Below, in pieces: positions 34,346-42,917 of a DNA stretch of 64,000 nucleotides. How positions within the stretch are numbered: position 1 is the stretch's first letter; the number at the start of each line of letters is the position of its first letter. Position numbers and translations under genes: made by a program. The notes under the pieces are model-generated. The model was not told the DNA's origin. It did no database searches and worked only from the letters and a program-made list of their open reading frames with translations. Source of the stretch: Natrinema hispanicum. GTDB taxonomy: Archaea; Halobacteriota; Halobacteria; Halobacteriales; Natrialbaceae. The DNA lies in the NCBI RefSeq assembly GCF_004217335.1, contig NZ_SHMP01000005.1:124001-188000 (forward strand), read 5' to 3'.

Positions 34346-34783
34346 TCACTCGGAGACGACGATCTTCCCGTCCATCTCCGCGCGTTCGTGTGGGATACAG
34401 AAGTACTCGTAGGTGCCCGGCACCTCGAAGGTGTGTTCGAACGTCTCGCGTGGACCGAGGCGACCGGCTTGTTCGAGCTGCCAAGCGTTGCGTGCCGACT
34501 CCTGATTCTCGAAGCCACCGGTCGCGAAAAAGGCAGCCCCGTCCGGGATCCCGTTGTCGTAGGCGGTGACGGTGTGGTAGGCCTCGCTCGTGTTCTTCCA
34601 GACGACGGTCTCGCCGACGGAGATCTCGTAGACATCAGGGAGGAACGTAGTTCGATTCATACCGATGTGACAGTCCTCGCCGGGACAGGGATCGCTCCCG
34701 CCGGTGCTGATCGCGGACGAACACCCTGCCAGGCCAGCCGAAACGGCAGTCCCGACAGCAGCGAGATAGACACGCCGGTGCAT
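34346..34783 (-). CDS. Halocyanin-like cupredoxin lipoprotein
   Basis: A 145-aa protein with an N-terminal signal ending in a lipobox AGC (Cys near 21). The type 1 copper ligands are H in YHTVTAYD (near 69) and C, H and M in YFCIPHERAEM (near 128-138). It is a small blue copper electron carrier anchored to the outer face of the membrane. A CxxxxC pair near 33-38 may form a disulfide. Confidence 0.88.
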   Translation of the reverse strand: MHRRVYLAAVGTAVSAGLAGCSSAISTGGSDPCPGEDCHIGMNRTTFLPDVYEISVGETVVWKNTSEAYHTVTAYDNGIPDGAAFFATGGFENQESARNAWQLEQAGRLGPRETFEHTFEVPGTYEYFCIPHERAEMDGKIVVSE

Positions 34784-34889
34784 ATCCCCTCGTTAGGACA
34801 GTTGCCGTATAACCGCCCCGGTTCGGTTCTCGAAAGCGGCCCCGTGGAAACGAAAACACGTAAGGTATCTCCCCGTCGAATCGGGCTAT

Positions 34890-35621
34890 ATGCTCCCCCG
34901 GTTCGTCGGTCGACTGGGCGTCGCTGACGCGGTGACGATCGCCAACGCCGCGCTGGGGTTCGTCGCAGTCGTCATCGCAGGCGTCAACATCGACCTGGCC
35001 GCCCGACTGATCCTGCTGGCGGCGATCGCGGACGGCCTCGACGGCATCCTCGCACGCCGCTATGGTGGCACCGACGCTGGCCCCTATCTCGACTCGCTTG
35101 CCGATGTCGCCTCCTTTGCCGTCGCCCCTGCTGTCCTCTCGTTTACCGTCGTCGCCGACGGCCTCGAGATCGCGTTCGACGCGATCACCGCCGAACTCCT
35201 GATCGTTACCGGCGTCTGTGCGCTGTTCGTCGCGATGGCTGTCACGCGACTGGGGATGTACACCGCCTACGACGTCACCGGCAACCACACCGAAGGCGTC
35301 CAGACAACACTGGCCGCGACGATCCTCGGTGCGGCGATCCTCGCGGGCGAAACCCAGCCCGAGCTCGTTCTCGCAGTCACCGCCGCGTTCTGTTATCTGA
35401 TGGTCTCACGGATCGAGTATCCCGATCTGCTGGCTCGAGACGCGGCGATTATGGGCGTCGTCCATGCGCTCGCGATCCTCGTGCCGAGCGTTGCCGGGCG
35501 GACGTTTCCGTATGCGCTCCTCACGCTCGGGCTAGCGTACATGACGCTCAGTCCCTGGTTCTACTGGGGTGAGACGGAACGATCGTCGGAGACGGACGTC
35601 GATGTGCATGGAAACGCTTAG
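34890..35621 (+). CDS. pssA: Archaetidylserine synthase (CDP-alcohol phosphatidyltransferase)
   Basis: A 243-aa protein with about six to seven TM helices. The CAPT motif DG..G..AR........G...D...D is visible as DGLDGILARRYGGTDAGPYLDSLADV near residues 48-73 (split by its conserved residues). It transfers CDP-archaeol to L-serine. In Haloferax the homologous PssA is needed for archaeosortase-dependent lipid anchoring of surface glycoproteins. No archaeosortase gene is in this window. Confidence 0.85.
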   Translation: MLPRFVGRLGVADAVTIANAALGFVAVVIAGVNIDLAARLILLAAIADGLDGILARRYGGTDAGPYLDSLADVASFAVAPAVLSFTVVADGLEIAFDAITAELLIVTGVCALFVAMAVTRLGMYTAYDVTGNHTEGVQTTLAATILGAAILAGETQPELVLAVTAAFCYLMVSRIEYPDLLARDAAIMGVVHALAILVPSVAGRTFPYALLTLGLAYMTLSPWFYWGETERSSETDVDVHGNA

Positions 35622-35687
35622 GACCGTGCTGACACGACTGTAAGGTATGCACACTGTCACGCGTCGGCGTCGTCCCCGGGTGGTACG

Positions 35688-37025
35688 ATGAGTGAGGACG
35701 AGGCAAACGGTGACGACGGAGCTGCCAAGCCAGACGAGGAGGAGTCGGTCGACCTCGAGGCCATCGACGAGCAACTCTCGACGCTCGCTGATGACCTCGA
35801 AGCCCTCGATTCGGAGCTCGAGGCAGCCGAGACCGAAGCCGACCTCGACGTCGTCGAGGCGGACCTCGACTCGTTTCGCGAGGACCTCGAGAGCGTCGAG
35901 GTTCCGGAGCCACCGGAACCCGACGAGGACGAGGAAGAGGACGACGAGCCCGCGCCCGAAGAGGAACTACAGGACGAGTACGATGAGATCGAAAGCGACC
36001 TCTCCGATCTCGAGTCCGACCTCGAAGACCAGCGCGGTCCCTACGGCGAAGACGTCGTCAGTGAGATCAACAGCGCCAGCAGCACGATCACGGGCACCCG
36101 CTGGACCGAAGAGGGCAACGCCGAACTGATCGAGGCAGTCGACGCCTTCCTCGACGAACTCAACAGTTTGCTCGACAGTTCGGTCACGCTGGTTGACGAA
36201 GGCGAGGACGTATCGGCCCGACTCGACGCGACCCTCGACGACACGGTCGACGCTGTCGAGGACGCGAATCTCGACGCAGACGACGATGCCGAGACGATCG
36301 CCGGCTTACTCGAGGCCACTGACGACCTCCAAAGCGACATCGACGATGCGACCGAGTGGTCGGATCTCGAGGTCCGCGAACAGCTCCGCCGTGAGGGCTA
36401 CTACGACGTGCTCGAGCACGTCAAAGACTATCCGCCGGAGTGGCACGCACTCAAAGTCCACGAGAAACGCGGCAACGTCGACATGATCCTGCTCGCGCTC
36501 GAGACCTTCGACTCCGATTACATGGAGGAACACTGCATGGAGGCCTTAGAGCGGATGGGACCCGAGGAGGCCATCGAGCCGATGCTTCAGAAGGCAAACC
36601 GCCGCGACGAGGCCGCAATGGCCGTCCTCGGCAAAATCGGCGTCGATGACGAGAAGGTCGTCGACGCGCTCCTCGATTACGTCGACTCCAACCCGAACCT
36701 CCAGCAGCCCGCGTTTCGCGCGCTCGGGGAAATCGGTGCGAAAGACGCTGTCGAGCCGATCGCCCAGCAACTCGTCGCCGACGAAGCGGACGTCCGCAGC
36801 TGGGCCGCCCGCGCACTCGGCCTAATCGGCGACACCCGCACGATCGAACCGCTCGCGGACGTCCTCGCAGACGACGACGCCGACCGTGTCCGCGCCAGCG
36901 CGGCGTGGGCACTTCGCCAGATCGGCACCACAGAGGCCCTCGAGGTCGTCGCCGGATACGACGACGACCGCGCCTATCTCGTCCAGGCCGAAGCCGAGAG
37001 CGTCGACCTCGAGCCAGCAGCCTGA
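35688..37025 (+). CDS. HEAT-repeat protein with acidic coiled-coil N-terminus
   Basis: A 445-aa protein. Residues 1-130 are acidic and coiled-coil-like (many DLE repeats), about 130-220 helical, and about 225-440 hold consecutive HEAT/PBS-lyase-type repeats (AMAVLGKIG, PAFRALGEIGAKDAVEPIA, WAARALGLIGDTRTIEPLA, SAAWALRQIGTTEALE). HEAT repeats scaffold protein interactions. No enzyme motif is visible. The partner is unknown. Confidence 0.8.
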   Translation: MSEDEANGDDGAAKPDEEESVDLEAIDEQLSTLADDLEALDSELEAAETEADLDVVEADLDSFREDLESVEVPEPPEPDEDEEEDDEPAPEEELQDEYDEIESDLSDLESDLEDQRGPYGEDVVSEINSASSTITGTRWTEEGNAELIEAVDAFLDELNSLLDSSVTLVDEGEDVSARLDATLDDTVDAVEDANLDADDDAETIAGLLEATDDLQSDIDDATEWSDLEVREQLRREGYYDVLEHVKDYPPEWHALKVHEKRGNVDMILLALETFDSDYMEEHCMEALERMGPEEAIEPMLQKANRRDEAAMAVLGKIGVDDEKVVDALLDYVDSNPNLQQPAFRALGEIGAKDAVEPIAQQLVADEADVRSWAARALGLIGDTRTIEPLADVLADDDADRVRASAAWALRQIGTTEALEVVAGYDDDRAYLVQAEAESVDLEPAA

Positions 37026-37124
37026 CGACGCGACACGGCTTTTTCGATCCGCATTCGACGCACACAGCGGTGATTGGGGCTCCGCTCCGAGCGTTTAAGT
37101 ACGGAGACGCGCCCAAACCGGGCG

Positions 37125-38912
37125 ATGACCGCCCGACGGGCCGCCTTCGTCGCTGTGTTCGGCTGTTGTCTGCTCGCCAGCGCCACGATACTCGCCGGGT
37201 TCGCCTTTGCCACTGAACCGGCAGCGAGCGATCGACACGTCGCTCGAGCACCGTCGGGATCGGGTGGCAGCGACAGCGCGACTGCTCGTGCCTGCCCCGC
37301 TCGAGCATCCACGACTCGCCCCCCAACTGCGCCGCCACCACACCCGCGGATCGTCGGCCTCTCCCCGAACCCCACGACCGACGACAACGCTGGCGAGTTC
37401 GTCGTCCTCGAAACGCCACCTGACACTCGGCTCGCGGAGCTGACGCTCACTGATGGCCACACGACGGCCGCGCTCCCGAACGAAACGGTCTCCGGGCGCG
37501 TCGCCCTCAGTACGGCTCCGAACGTCACCGAGACGCTGACTGACACCCCTGTCCTCGCACTCGAGGGACACCTCCAACTCGCCAACGGCGGCGATCGGCT
37601 CCGCCTTCGAAACGCAACGACGACGGTCGATGCAGTCTCATACGACAGCGCGCCGGCGGCCGAGCGGTGGTATCGGACAGCGGCCGCTGACGAGGCGATC
37701 CCCGTTACCGACGGCCGGTGGTGGCCACGAGACGCGACCTGCCTGCCCGTCTCGAGTGCCGCGGTCGACGAGGCGACGGCGTTCGTCCTTCCCGACGCGC
37801 CAGGCGTGCCACGGAAGACGATCCGATCCGCCGACGAACGGCTGTTCCTCGCCGGCTACACCGTCACCTCGGAGGCGGTCGCCGCCGACCTCGTCGACGC
37901 GGCCGAACGCGGCGTCGAGGTCGCAGTCCTCCTTGAGGCAAGTCCCGTCGGCGGGACACCAGCACCGACCGCAGCCGTCCTCGAGACGCTCGAGGACGGC
38001 GGCGTCGAAGTGCGGGTCATCGGCGGCGACGATGCACGCTACCGGTATCACCATCCCAAATACGCCGTCGCCGACGACCGCGTGCTGGTCACCACGGAAA
38101 ACTGGAAACCCGCAGGCGTCGGTGGTGAAAGCAGCCGTGGCTGGGGCGTCCGCCTCGAGGACGAGGCCCTCGCGGCCGATCTCGCGGGTGTCTTCCGAGC
38201 CGATTTCGAGGGGTGGGATACGACCGCTGGCGCGGCCTATCGCGCGAACACCTCGTTCGTCGACGACGATGACCCGGTCGTCACCGCGCGCGATACTGCG
38301 TTCCCGACGGTCCACGAACCCGCAACGGTACCTGTCGAGTCGGCCGAACTGTTAGTCGCACCGGACAACGCCGAGTACCGACTTCAGGAGCTGCTCCGTG
38401 GGGCCGACGACGAGATTCTCGTTGTCCAGCCCAGTATCGCAACCGACGTTTCGCTCCTCGAGTCGACACTCGAGGCGGCTCGCCGCGGCGTCGACGTTCG
38501 CATCCTGCTCGGATCGACGTGGTACAACACCGAGGAAAACGAGCGGCTCGCAGCCGACCTCGAGCGACTCGCTGCCAGCGACGATCTGTCCCTCGAGGTG
38601 CAACTCGTTTCGGATACCGACCGCTTCGAGAAGATCCACGCGAAGGGCATCGTGATCGATCGGGAGGTGGCGATCGTCGGCAGCGCCAATTGGAACGAAA
38701 ACTCGCTCGAGAACAATCGCGAGGTGCTCGTCGCCCTCCACGGCGCGGAGATCGCGACCTACTACGCGGACGTATTCGAGGCGGACTGGTCCGGCGACGC
38801 CTGGCGGTTCCCTATCGGGCTCAGCGCCGCTGTCGTCGCTGCCCTCGTCGCCGCGGCGATCGTCGGTCGACGCTACGTGCGCTTCGGAGGTCCCCCATCC
38901 GAATATACCTGA
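37125..38912 (+). CDS. Secreted membrane-anchored phospholipase D-fold protein with lamin-tail-like domain
   Basis: A 595-aa protein. A signal peptide or TM is at 5-27. A beta-rich domain at about 85-200 (NAGEFVVLETPPDTRLAELTLTD) resembles a lamin-tail domain. Two PLD units follow, with HKD-like YHHPKYAVADD near 305 and a canonical KIHAKGIVIDREVAIVGSAN near 503 (H-x-K-x4-D). The C-terminal TM is at about 566-588. The first motif keeps H-P-K and D. It is probably a surface nuclease or phosphodiesterase. The start at 37125 has the best signal sequence. The stop merges into repeat copy D. Confidence 0.82.
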   Translation: MTARRAAFVAVFGCCLLASATILAGFAFATEPAASDRHVARAPSGSGGSDSATARACPARASTTRPPTAPPPHPRIVGLSPNPTTDDNAGEFVVLETPPDTRLAELTLTDGHTTAALPNETVSGRVALSTAPNVTETLTDTPVLALEGHLQLANGGDRLRLRNATTTVDAVSYDSAPAAERWYRTAAADEAIPVTDGRWWPRDATCLPVSSAAVDEATAFVLPDAPGVPRKTIRSADERLFLAGYTVTSEAVAADLVDAAERGVEVAVLLEASPVGGTPAPTAAVLETLEDGGVEVRVIGGDDARYRYHHPKYAVADDRVLVTTENWKPAGVGGESSRGWGVRLEDEALAADLAGVFRADFEGWDTTAGAAYRANTSFVDDDDPVVTARDTAFPTVHEPATVPVESAELLVAPDNAEYRLQELLRGADDEILVVQPSIATDVSLLESTLEAARRGVDVRILLGSTWYNTEENERLAADLERLAASDDLSLEVQLVSDTDRFEKIHAKGIVIDREVAIVGSANWNENSLENNREVLVALHGAEIATYYADVFEADWSGDAWRFPIGLSAAVVAALVAAAIVGRRYVRFGGPPSEYT

Positions 38913-38992
38913 GACGGTCTGCTGTCACTGTGTCCCGGCGTGCCCACAGTCCGTCATGCGGGTGTACCGGAACTGACTGACAGAAGTCCGTA
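38911..38992. repeat. Palindromic stop-codon-associated element, copy D
   Basis: It begins in the TGA of the PLD-fold gene. Left arm ACGGTCTGCTGTCA; right arm TGACAGAAGTCCGTA. The central stem is imperfect (CCCGGCGTGCCCAC against GCGGGTGTACCGG). It lies between convergent genes. Confidence 0.8.
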
Positions 38993-38998
38993 GGGAAA

Positions 38999-39427
38999 TC
39001 AGTCCGCGCGGCCGCTGATCTCGAGGAGTTCGCAGTGATCGGCCTCGGGGTCGAAACAGTCGGGACACTGCTCGGGCCGGTCGATGATCGTATCCAGACG
39101 CTCTGCGACGGTGTCGTCGATGACGCTCTCGAGTGCGCGTGCTTCCTCGCGGAACTCCTCGACTTCGAGGACGTTCGCGAGGAAGCGTTCGATGATGCAG
39201 TAGGTCTGGAGGGCGTCATGAGCACGCTCGAGGCCCTCGTCGGTCAAGCTTGCGCCCTTGTACTTCTCGTGTTCGACGAGGTCGCGATCCTGGAGTTTGC
39301 CGACCATTTCGTTGACACTCGCAGGGCTCACGTCGAGCAAATCCGCGAGCGTGCCGGTCGATGCGGGGCCGTCTTCGATGCGCTGAGCCAGATAGATCGC
39401 CTTGAGATATTGATCTGCAGTGTTCAT
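38999..39427 (-). CDS. DtxR-family metal-dependent repressor
   Basis: A 142-aa protein. The N-terminal winged helix has the DtxR-like YLKAIYLAQR, LADLLDVSPASVNEMVGKL and DRDLVEHEKYKGASLT. The dimerisation/metal region has an E-rich HDALQTYCIIERFLANVL segment, and a Cys-rich tail, CPDCFDPEADHC, is typical of archaeal SirR/Idr proteins. It is a likely iron or manganese sensor; the palindrome at 30621 is a candidate target. It is coupled by ATGA overlap to the 44-aa gene and follows a ferritin-like gene. Confidence 0.88.
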   Translation of the reverse strand: MNTADQYLKAIYLAQRIEDGPASTGTLADLLDVSPASVNEMVGKLQDRDLVEHEKYKGASLTDEGLERAHDALQTYCIIERFLANVLEVEEFREEARALESVIDDTVAERLDTIIDRPEQCPDCFDPEADHCELLEISGRAD

Positions 39428-39558
39428 GCCATCCCTCCGTCGGTGCCGGTGTCTGCTCCGGCCGTGTTGCGCCGGTGTAACCGCGCCCGGGTCCCGGTAC
39501 AGGCGTCGAACGGCGTCTCGCCGGTGGTGATCGACGCGGGTTCCCGTCTCTCGCTCAT
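39424..39558 (-). CDS. 44-aa protein between ferritin-like and DtxR genes
   Basis: The frame runs from the ATG at 39558 to the TGA at 39424. Its start overlaps the ferritin-like stop by four bases and its stop overlaps the DtxR start by four bases. The sequence starts MSERREPASITTGETPFDAC and continues TGTRARLHRRN; one Cys and two His-like metal candidates are present, but no named family is recognised. Its position and double coupling argue that it is translated; it may modulate DtxR or the ferritin-like protein. Composition is basic in the middle, unlike its neighbours. Confidence 0.6.
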   Translation of the reverse strand: MSERREPASITTGETPFDACTGTRARLHRRNTAGADTGTDGGMA

Positions 39559-40049
39559 GCTCTGTGCTCCATGATTTCGGTCACTTCTTGGACACCCTCT
39601 TTTTCCTCCTCGCGGATCTCGGAGAGCGTCTCGAGCAGTCGATCGCGATCGACTGCGAACTCGGTGTCGGAGGCCTCGATCGCTGTTATCAGGTCGTCGT
39701 AGAACTTGTATGCAGTCTCCTCGTTGGCCAGTTGGTCGTAGAGGACGCCGTCAGTGTCTTCCGGCGGCCCGTACTGGGCGTCGACTAGTGCGTTGATTTC
39801 CTCGTATTCGACCGTGTCAGCCTCGAGATCGTCGATCAGCGCCTCGAGTCGCTCGCGGTGGTCGGCCGACTCCGCGGCGGCTTCCGCGAGTAACTCCTCC
39901 ACTTCCGCGTCGAATTCCGCTCGCTCTTCCGGCGGGAGCGAGTCGATATGGAGGGCGGCGCGTGACTCGACGACTTCTTCCAGCACGACCCCGATCTGTA
40001 GCAACCGGGTCAGCTGATGGTCGCTCGAGACACGCTGTCCCAGACTCAT
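39555..40049 (-). CDS. Ferritin-like four-helix protein
   Basis: A 164-aa all-helical protein. Carboxylate/His pairs occur in VVLEEVVESRAALH (near 23-34) and ANEETAYKFYDDLITAIE (near 108-125), in the spacing of diiron ferritin-like or rubrerythrin helices, with a further DHRERLEAL helix. It probably stores or oxidises iron, or protects against peroxide. It is first gene of a three-gene operon ending in a DtxR regulator. Confidence 0.72.
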   Translation of the reverse strand: MSLGQRVSSDHQLTRLLQIGVVLEEVVESRAALHIDSLPPEERAEFDAEVEELLAEAAAESADHRERLEALIDDLEADTVEYEEINALVDAQYGPPEDTDGVLYDQLANEETAYKFYDDLITAIEASDTEFAVDRDRLLETLSEIREEEKEGVQEVTEIMEHRA

Positions 40050-40170
40050 ATCTCGACAAGCGGGCCGCTGTTACTTAGTCGTCTCGGAGCACGAATCGAG
40101 AAAAAGGGCAGAACAGGCACCTGCGATTCGAACGCGCTGTGAGCGCAGTTAGTCGCGCTGACGGAGTCGC

Positions 40171-40191
40171 CGTGGGATCTTCGATCCCACG
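40171..40191. terminator. Hairpin after the suf operon
   Basis: CGTGGGATC and GATCCCACG form a perfect 9-bp stem with a TTC loop, 19 bp past the sufD stop on the minus strand and before the ferritin-like gene. It is a likely 3'-end hairpin, although archaeal termination often needs only a T tract, which is not evident here. Confidence 0.4.
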
Positions 40192-40209
40192 AGCCGTTCA
40201 CTCGCTCGT

Positions 40210-41424
40210 TTACTCTCGCTTGCGAAGACGCGCGCCGATCAGCGCTTCGAGGTCGTCGCGGAGTTCGTCGACGTCGATCTCCTCGAGGACGGGCACGAAG
40301 AAGCCGTCGACGAGCATATTGCGGGCCGACCGCGGGTCGACACCGCGGGAGGTCATGTAGAGGAGATCCTCTTGGTCGATCTGACCGACCGTCGCGGAGT
40401 GGCTGGCCTCGGTGTCGTGGTTGTTGATGATCAGCTTCGGGGAGGCGTCGGCCTCGCTCTCGTCGGAGAGCATCAGCGTGTTCTCACGCTGGTAGGAGCT
40501 GGTGTCCCAGGCCTCTTTGCCGACGTCCTGAACACCCTCGTAGACCGAGCGGGCGACGTCGTCGGTGACGCCACGGGTCACGAGATCTGCGGTCGTGTGC
40601 TCGGCACGGTGCCAGACCTTCGCGTCGAGGTCGAAGTGCTGGTCGTTGTGGCCGTAGAATGCACCGACGATCTGCGTTTCGGAGCTATCGCCGCTAAGCT
40701 CCGTCGAGACCTCCGTCTTGGTCAGCTGCGTGCCGAGGTTCCCCTCGATCCAATCGATCGTGGCGTAGGTGTCGGCGACGCCGCGCTTGACGGTGAAGTT
40801 GTAGGCGTCCTCAGAGAGATTCTGGAGGCTGCCGTACTGGACGTAGCTGTTCTCGCCGGCGGCGATTTCGACGACGCCGCTGTAGTACTGTTCGTCGGCC
40901 TCCCGGCCGGTGGACTGACGCTCGAGGATTGTGACCGAGGACGATTCCTCGGTGACGACGAGCGTGTAGTTGAACAGCGAGCGGGAGTTTTGCTCGGTTC
41001 GGACGGTGACGTCTTCGGCATCGACGCCCTCGGGGACGTAGATGACGGTCCCGGTGCTAAAGAGGGCAGTCGAGAGTGCCGTCAGGTAGTTCTCCTGTGG
41101 GTCGACGATAGAGCCGAAGTGCTCTTTCAGCAGCTCCTCATGTTCGTCGACGGCGTCGGCCCACGACAGCACGTCGACCTCGTCAGGACCGACCTGGTCT
41201 TTGTTCTCCGCTGCGTTGAGCGGATCCACGAGCGACTCGAAGTCGAGTTCGTGGAGGTTCGTCCAGTCCCGACCCGGCGTCCGGATGACATCGGGCATAT
41301 CGAGTTCCTCGAGCGCGTCGAGGGCCTCAAGACGTGTCTCTACGAGCCAGTCGGGCTCGTCTAACTCGCCCGAAATTTGGCGTACCTGTTCTTCCGTCAG
41401 ATTGGCATGTACCTGCGTGCTCAT
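40210..41424 (-). CDS. sufD: Fe-S assembly scaffold subunit SufD
   Basis: A 404-aa protein with the SufB/D beta-helix core (YVPEGVDAEDVTV, LQNLSEDAYNFTVKRG, HRAEHTTADLVTRGV) and the C-terminal ASHSATVGQIDQEDLLYMTSRG region. It forms SufBC2D with the other two products for Fe-S cluster assembly. It follows sufB after 1 bp. Confidence 0.93.
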   Translation of the reverse strand: MSTQVHANLTEEQVRQISGELDEPDWLVETRLEALDALEELDMPDVIRTPGRDWTNLHELDFESLVDPLNAAENKDQVGPDEVDVLSWADAVDEHEELLKEHFGSIVDPQENYLTALSTALFSTGTVIYVPEGVDAEDVTVRTEQNSRSLFNYTLVVTEESSSVTILERQSTGREADEQYYSGVVEIAAGENSYVQYGSLQNLSEDAYNFTVKRGVADTYATIDWIEGNLGTQLTKTEVSTELSGDSSETQIVGAFYGHNDQHFDLDAKVWHRAEHTTADLVTRGVTDDVARSVYEGVQDVGKEAWDTSSYQRENTLMLSDESEADASPKLIINNHDTEASHSATVGQIDQEDLLYMTSRGVDPRSARNMLVDGFFVPVLEEIDVDELRDDLEALIGARLRKRE

Positions 41425-41425
41425 A

Positions 41426-42856
41426 TTATCCGAGGCTTCCCTCCATCTCGAGTTCGATCAAGCGATTCAGTTCGACCGCGTACTCGATCGGCAGTTCTTC
41501 CGTAATCGGCTCGATGAAGCCGGCGACGATCATCTTCTTGGCGTCGTCGTCGTCCAGCCCACGGGACTGGAGGTAGAAGATGTCCTCGTCGCCGATCTTG
41601 CCGACGGTCGCCTCGTGTGCGACGTCGACTTTCGATTCCTCGATCTCCATGTACGGCATGGTGTCCGACGTCGACTCGTTGTCGAACATCAGCGCGTCAC
41701 ACTCGACGGCAGTCGAGGAGTTCTCGGCACCGTCTGCGATGTGGACGAGGCCGCGGTAGTTGGTGCGGCCGCCGTCTTTGGAGATCGACTTGGACTCGAT
41801 GGTCGAACTCGTGTCGGGCGCGTTGTGGTAGACCTTCGCGCCGGTGTCGATGTCCTGGCCCTCGCCGGCGAAGGCGATGGTGATGTGAGTGTCGGTTGCG
41901 CCGCGACCCTTGAGGATCGAACACGGGTAGAGCATGGTGGCTTTCGAGCCCATGCTGCCCGAGACCCACTCCATCGTGCCGTTTGCTTCGACGATGGCAC
42001 GCTTGGTGTTGAGGTTGAAGGTGTTTTTCGACCAGTTCTGCACCGTCGAGTACTGGACGTGAGCGTCTTCGCCGACGAAGACCTCGACGCCACCCGAGTG
42101 CAGGTTGTGGGTGCCGTACTTCGGTGCGGAACAGCCCTCGATGTAGTGGACTTCAGCTCCTTCCTCGGCGATAATGAGCGTGTGCTCGAACTGGCCCATC
42201 CCTTCCGAGTTCATGCGGAAGTAGGCCTGCACGGGCATCTCGACGGTGACGCCTTCGGGGACGTAGACGAACGAGCCGCCGGACCAGACAGCGCCGTGCA
42301 GCGCCGCGAACTTGTTGTCGCTTGGCGGCACACAGGAGGTCATGAAGTGCTCTTTGACGAGCTCGGGGTGTTCCTGGACCGCGCGGTCCATGTTCATGAA
42401 GATGACACCCTTCTCCTCCCACTGTTCTTGCATGTTCTGGTAGACGACCTCCGACTCGTACTGGGCACCGACGCCCGAGAGAGCGTTCTTCTCGGCTTCC
42501 GGAATACCCAGCTTGTCGAAGGTGTCTTTGATCTCGTCGGGCAGCTCCGTCCAGTCGTCGACGCCTTCGCGCTTGTCGACGTCCGGGCGGATATAGGGGA
42601 CGATCTCTTCGATGTCCAGTTCGGACAGGTCCGGCTGGCCGGGCCAGTCCGTCGGCATCGGCATGTTCTGATACTGCTTGAGCGCACGCAGGCGGCGCTC
42701 GAGCATCCAGTCGGGCTCGTCTTTGTCCTCGGAGATCATGCGGATGACCTCCTCGGTCAGGCCCTTGTCGGATTTGACCGCGGCGTTCTGTTCTTTCTTG
42801 AACTCGAACCGGGCCTCGGTGTCTGTCTCTTGTAGGTGGTCTTGATCGGAACTCAT
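41426..42856 (-). CDS. sufB: Fe-S assembly scaffold protein SufB
   Basis: A 476-aa protein with SufB signatures: EKNALSGVGAQYESEVVY, SFVYVPEGVTVEMPVQAYFR, EGCSAPKYGTHNLHSGGVEV, and a C-terminal AHEATVGKIGDEDIFYLQSRG. It is the main scaffold on which the Fe-S cluster is built. It is the middle gene of the sufCBD operon. Confidence 0.95.
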   Translation of the reverse strand: MSSDQDHLQETDTEARFEFKKEQNAAVKSDKGLTEEVIRMISEDKDEPDWMLERRLRALKQYQNMPMPTDWPGQPDLSELDIEEIVPYIRPDVDKREGVDDWTELPDEIKDTFDKLGIPEAEKNALSGVGAQYESEVVYQNMQEQWEEKGVIFMNMDRAVQEHPELVKEHFMTSCVPPSDNKFAALHGAVWSGGSFVYVPEGVTVEMPVQAYFRMNSEGMGQFEHTLIIAEEGAEVHYIEGCSAPKYGTHNLHSGGVEVFVGEDAHVQYSTVQNWSKNTFNLNTKRAIVEANGTMEWVSGSMGSKATMLYPCSILKGRGATDTHITIAFAGEGQDIDTGAKVYHNAPDTSSTIESKSISKDGGRTNYRGLVHIADGAENSSTAVECDALMFDNESTSDTMPYMEIEESKVDVAHEATVGKIGDEDIFYLQSRGLDDDDAKKMIVAGFIEPITEELPIEYAVELNRLIELEMEGSLG

Positions 42857-42917
42857 TGGTTGATCAGTATTATGGTTACGGCTGTAGCGGTATTACGCTT
42901 GTTCTAGCTGAATCCGG

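Noticed and set aside
36451..37419. 322-codon minus-strand frame
   Set aside because: Arg-rich shadow of the HEAT-repeat and PLD genes.
40110..40192. tRNA-like stretch with CGATTCGAACGC
   Set aside because: The T-loop-like sequence has no acceptor or anticodon arm; the nearby hairpin is explained as an operon end.
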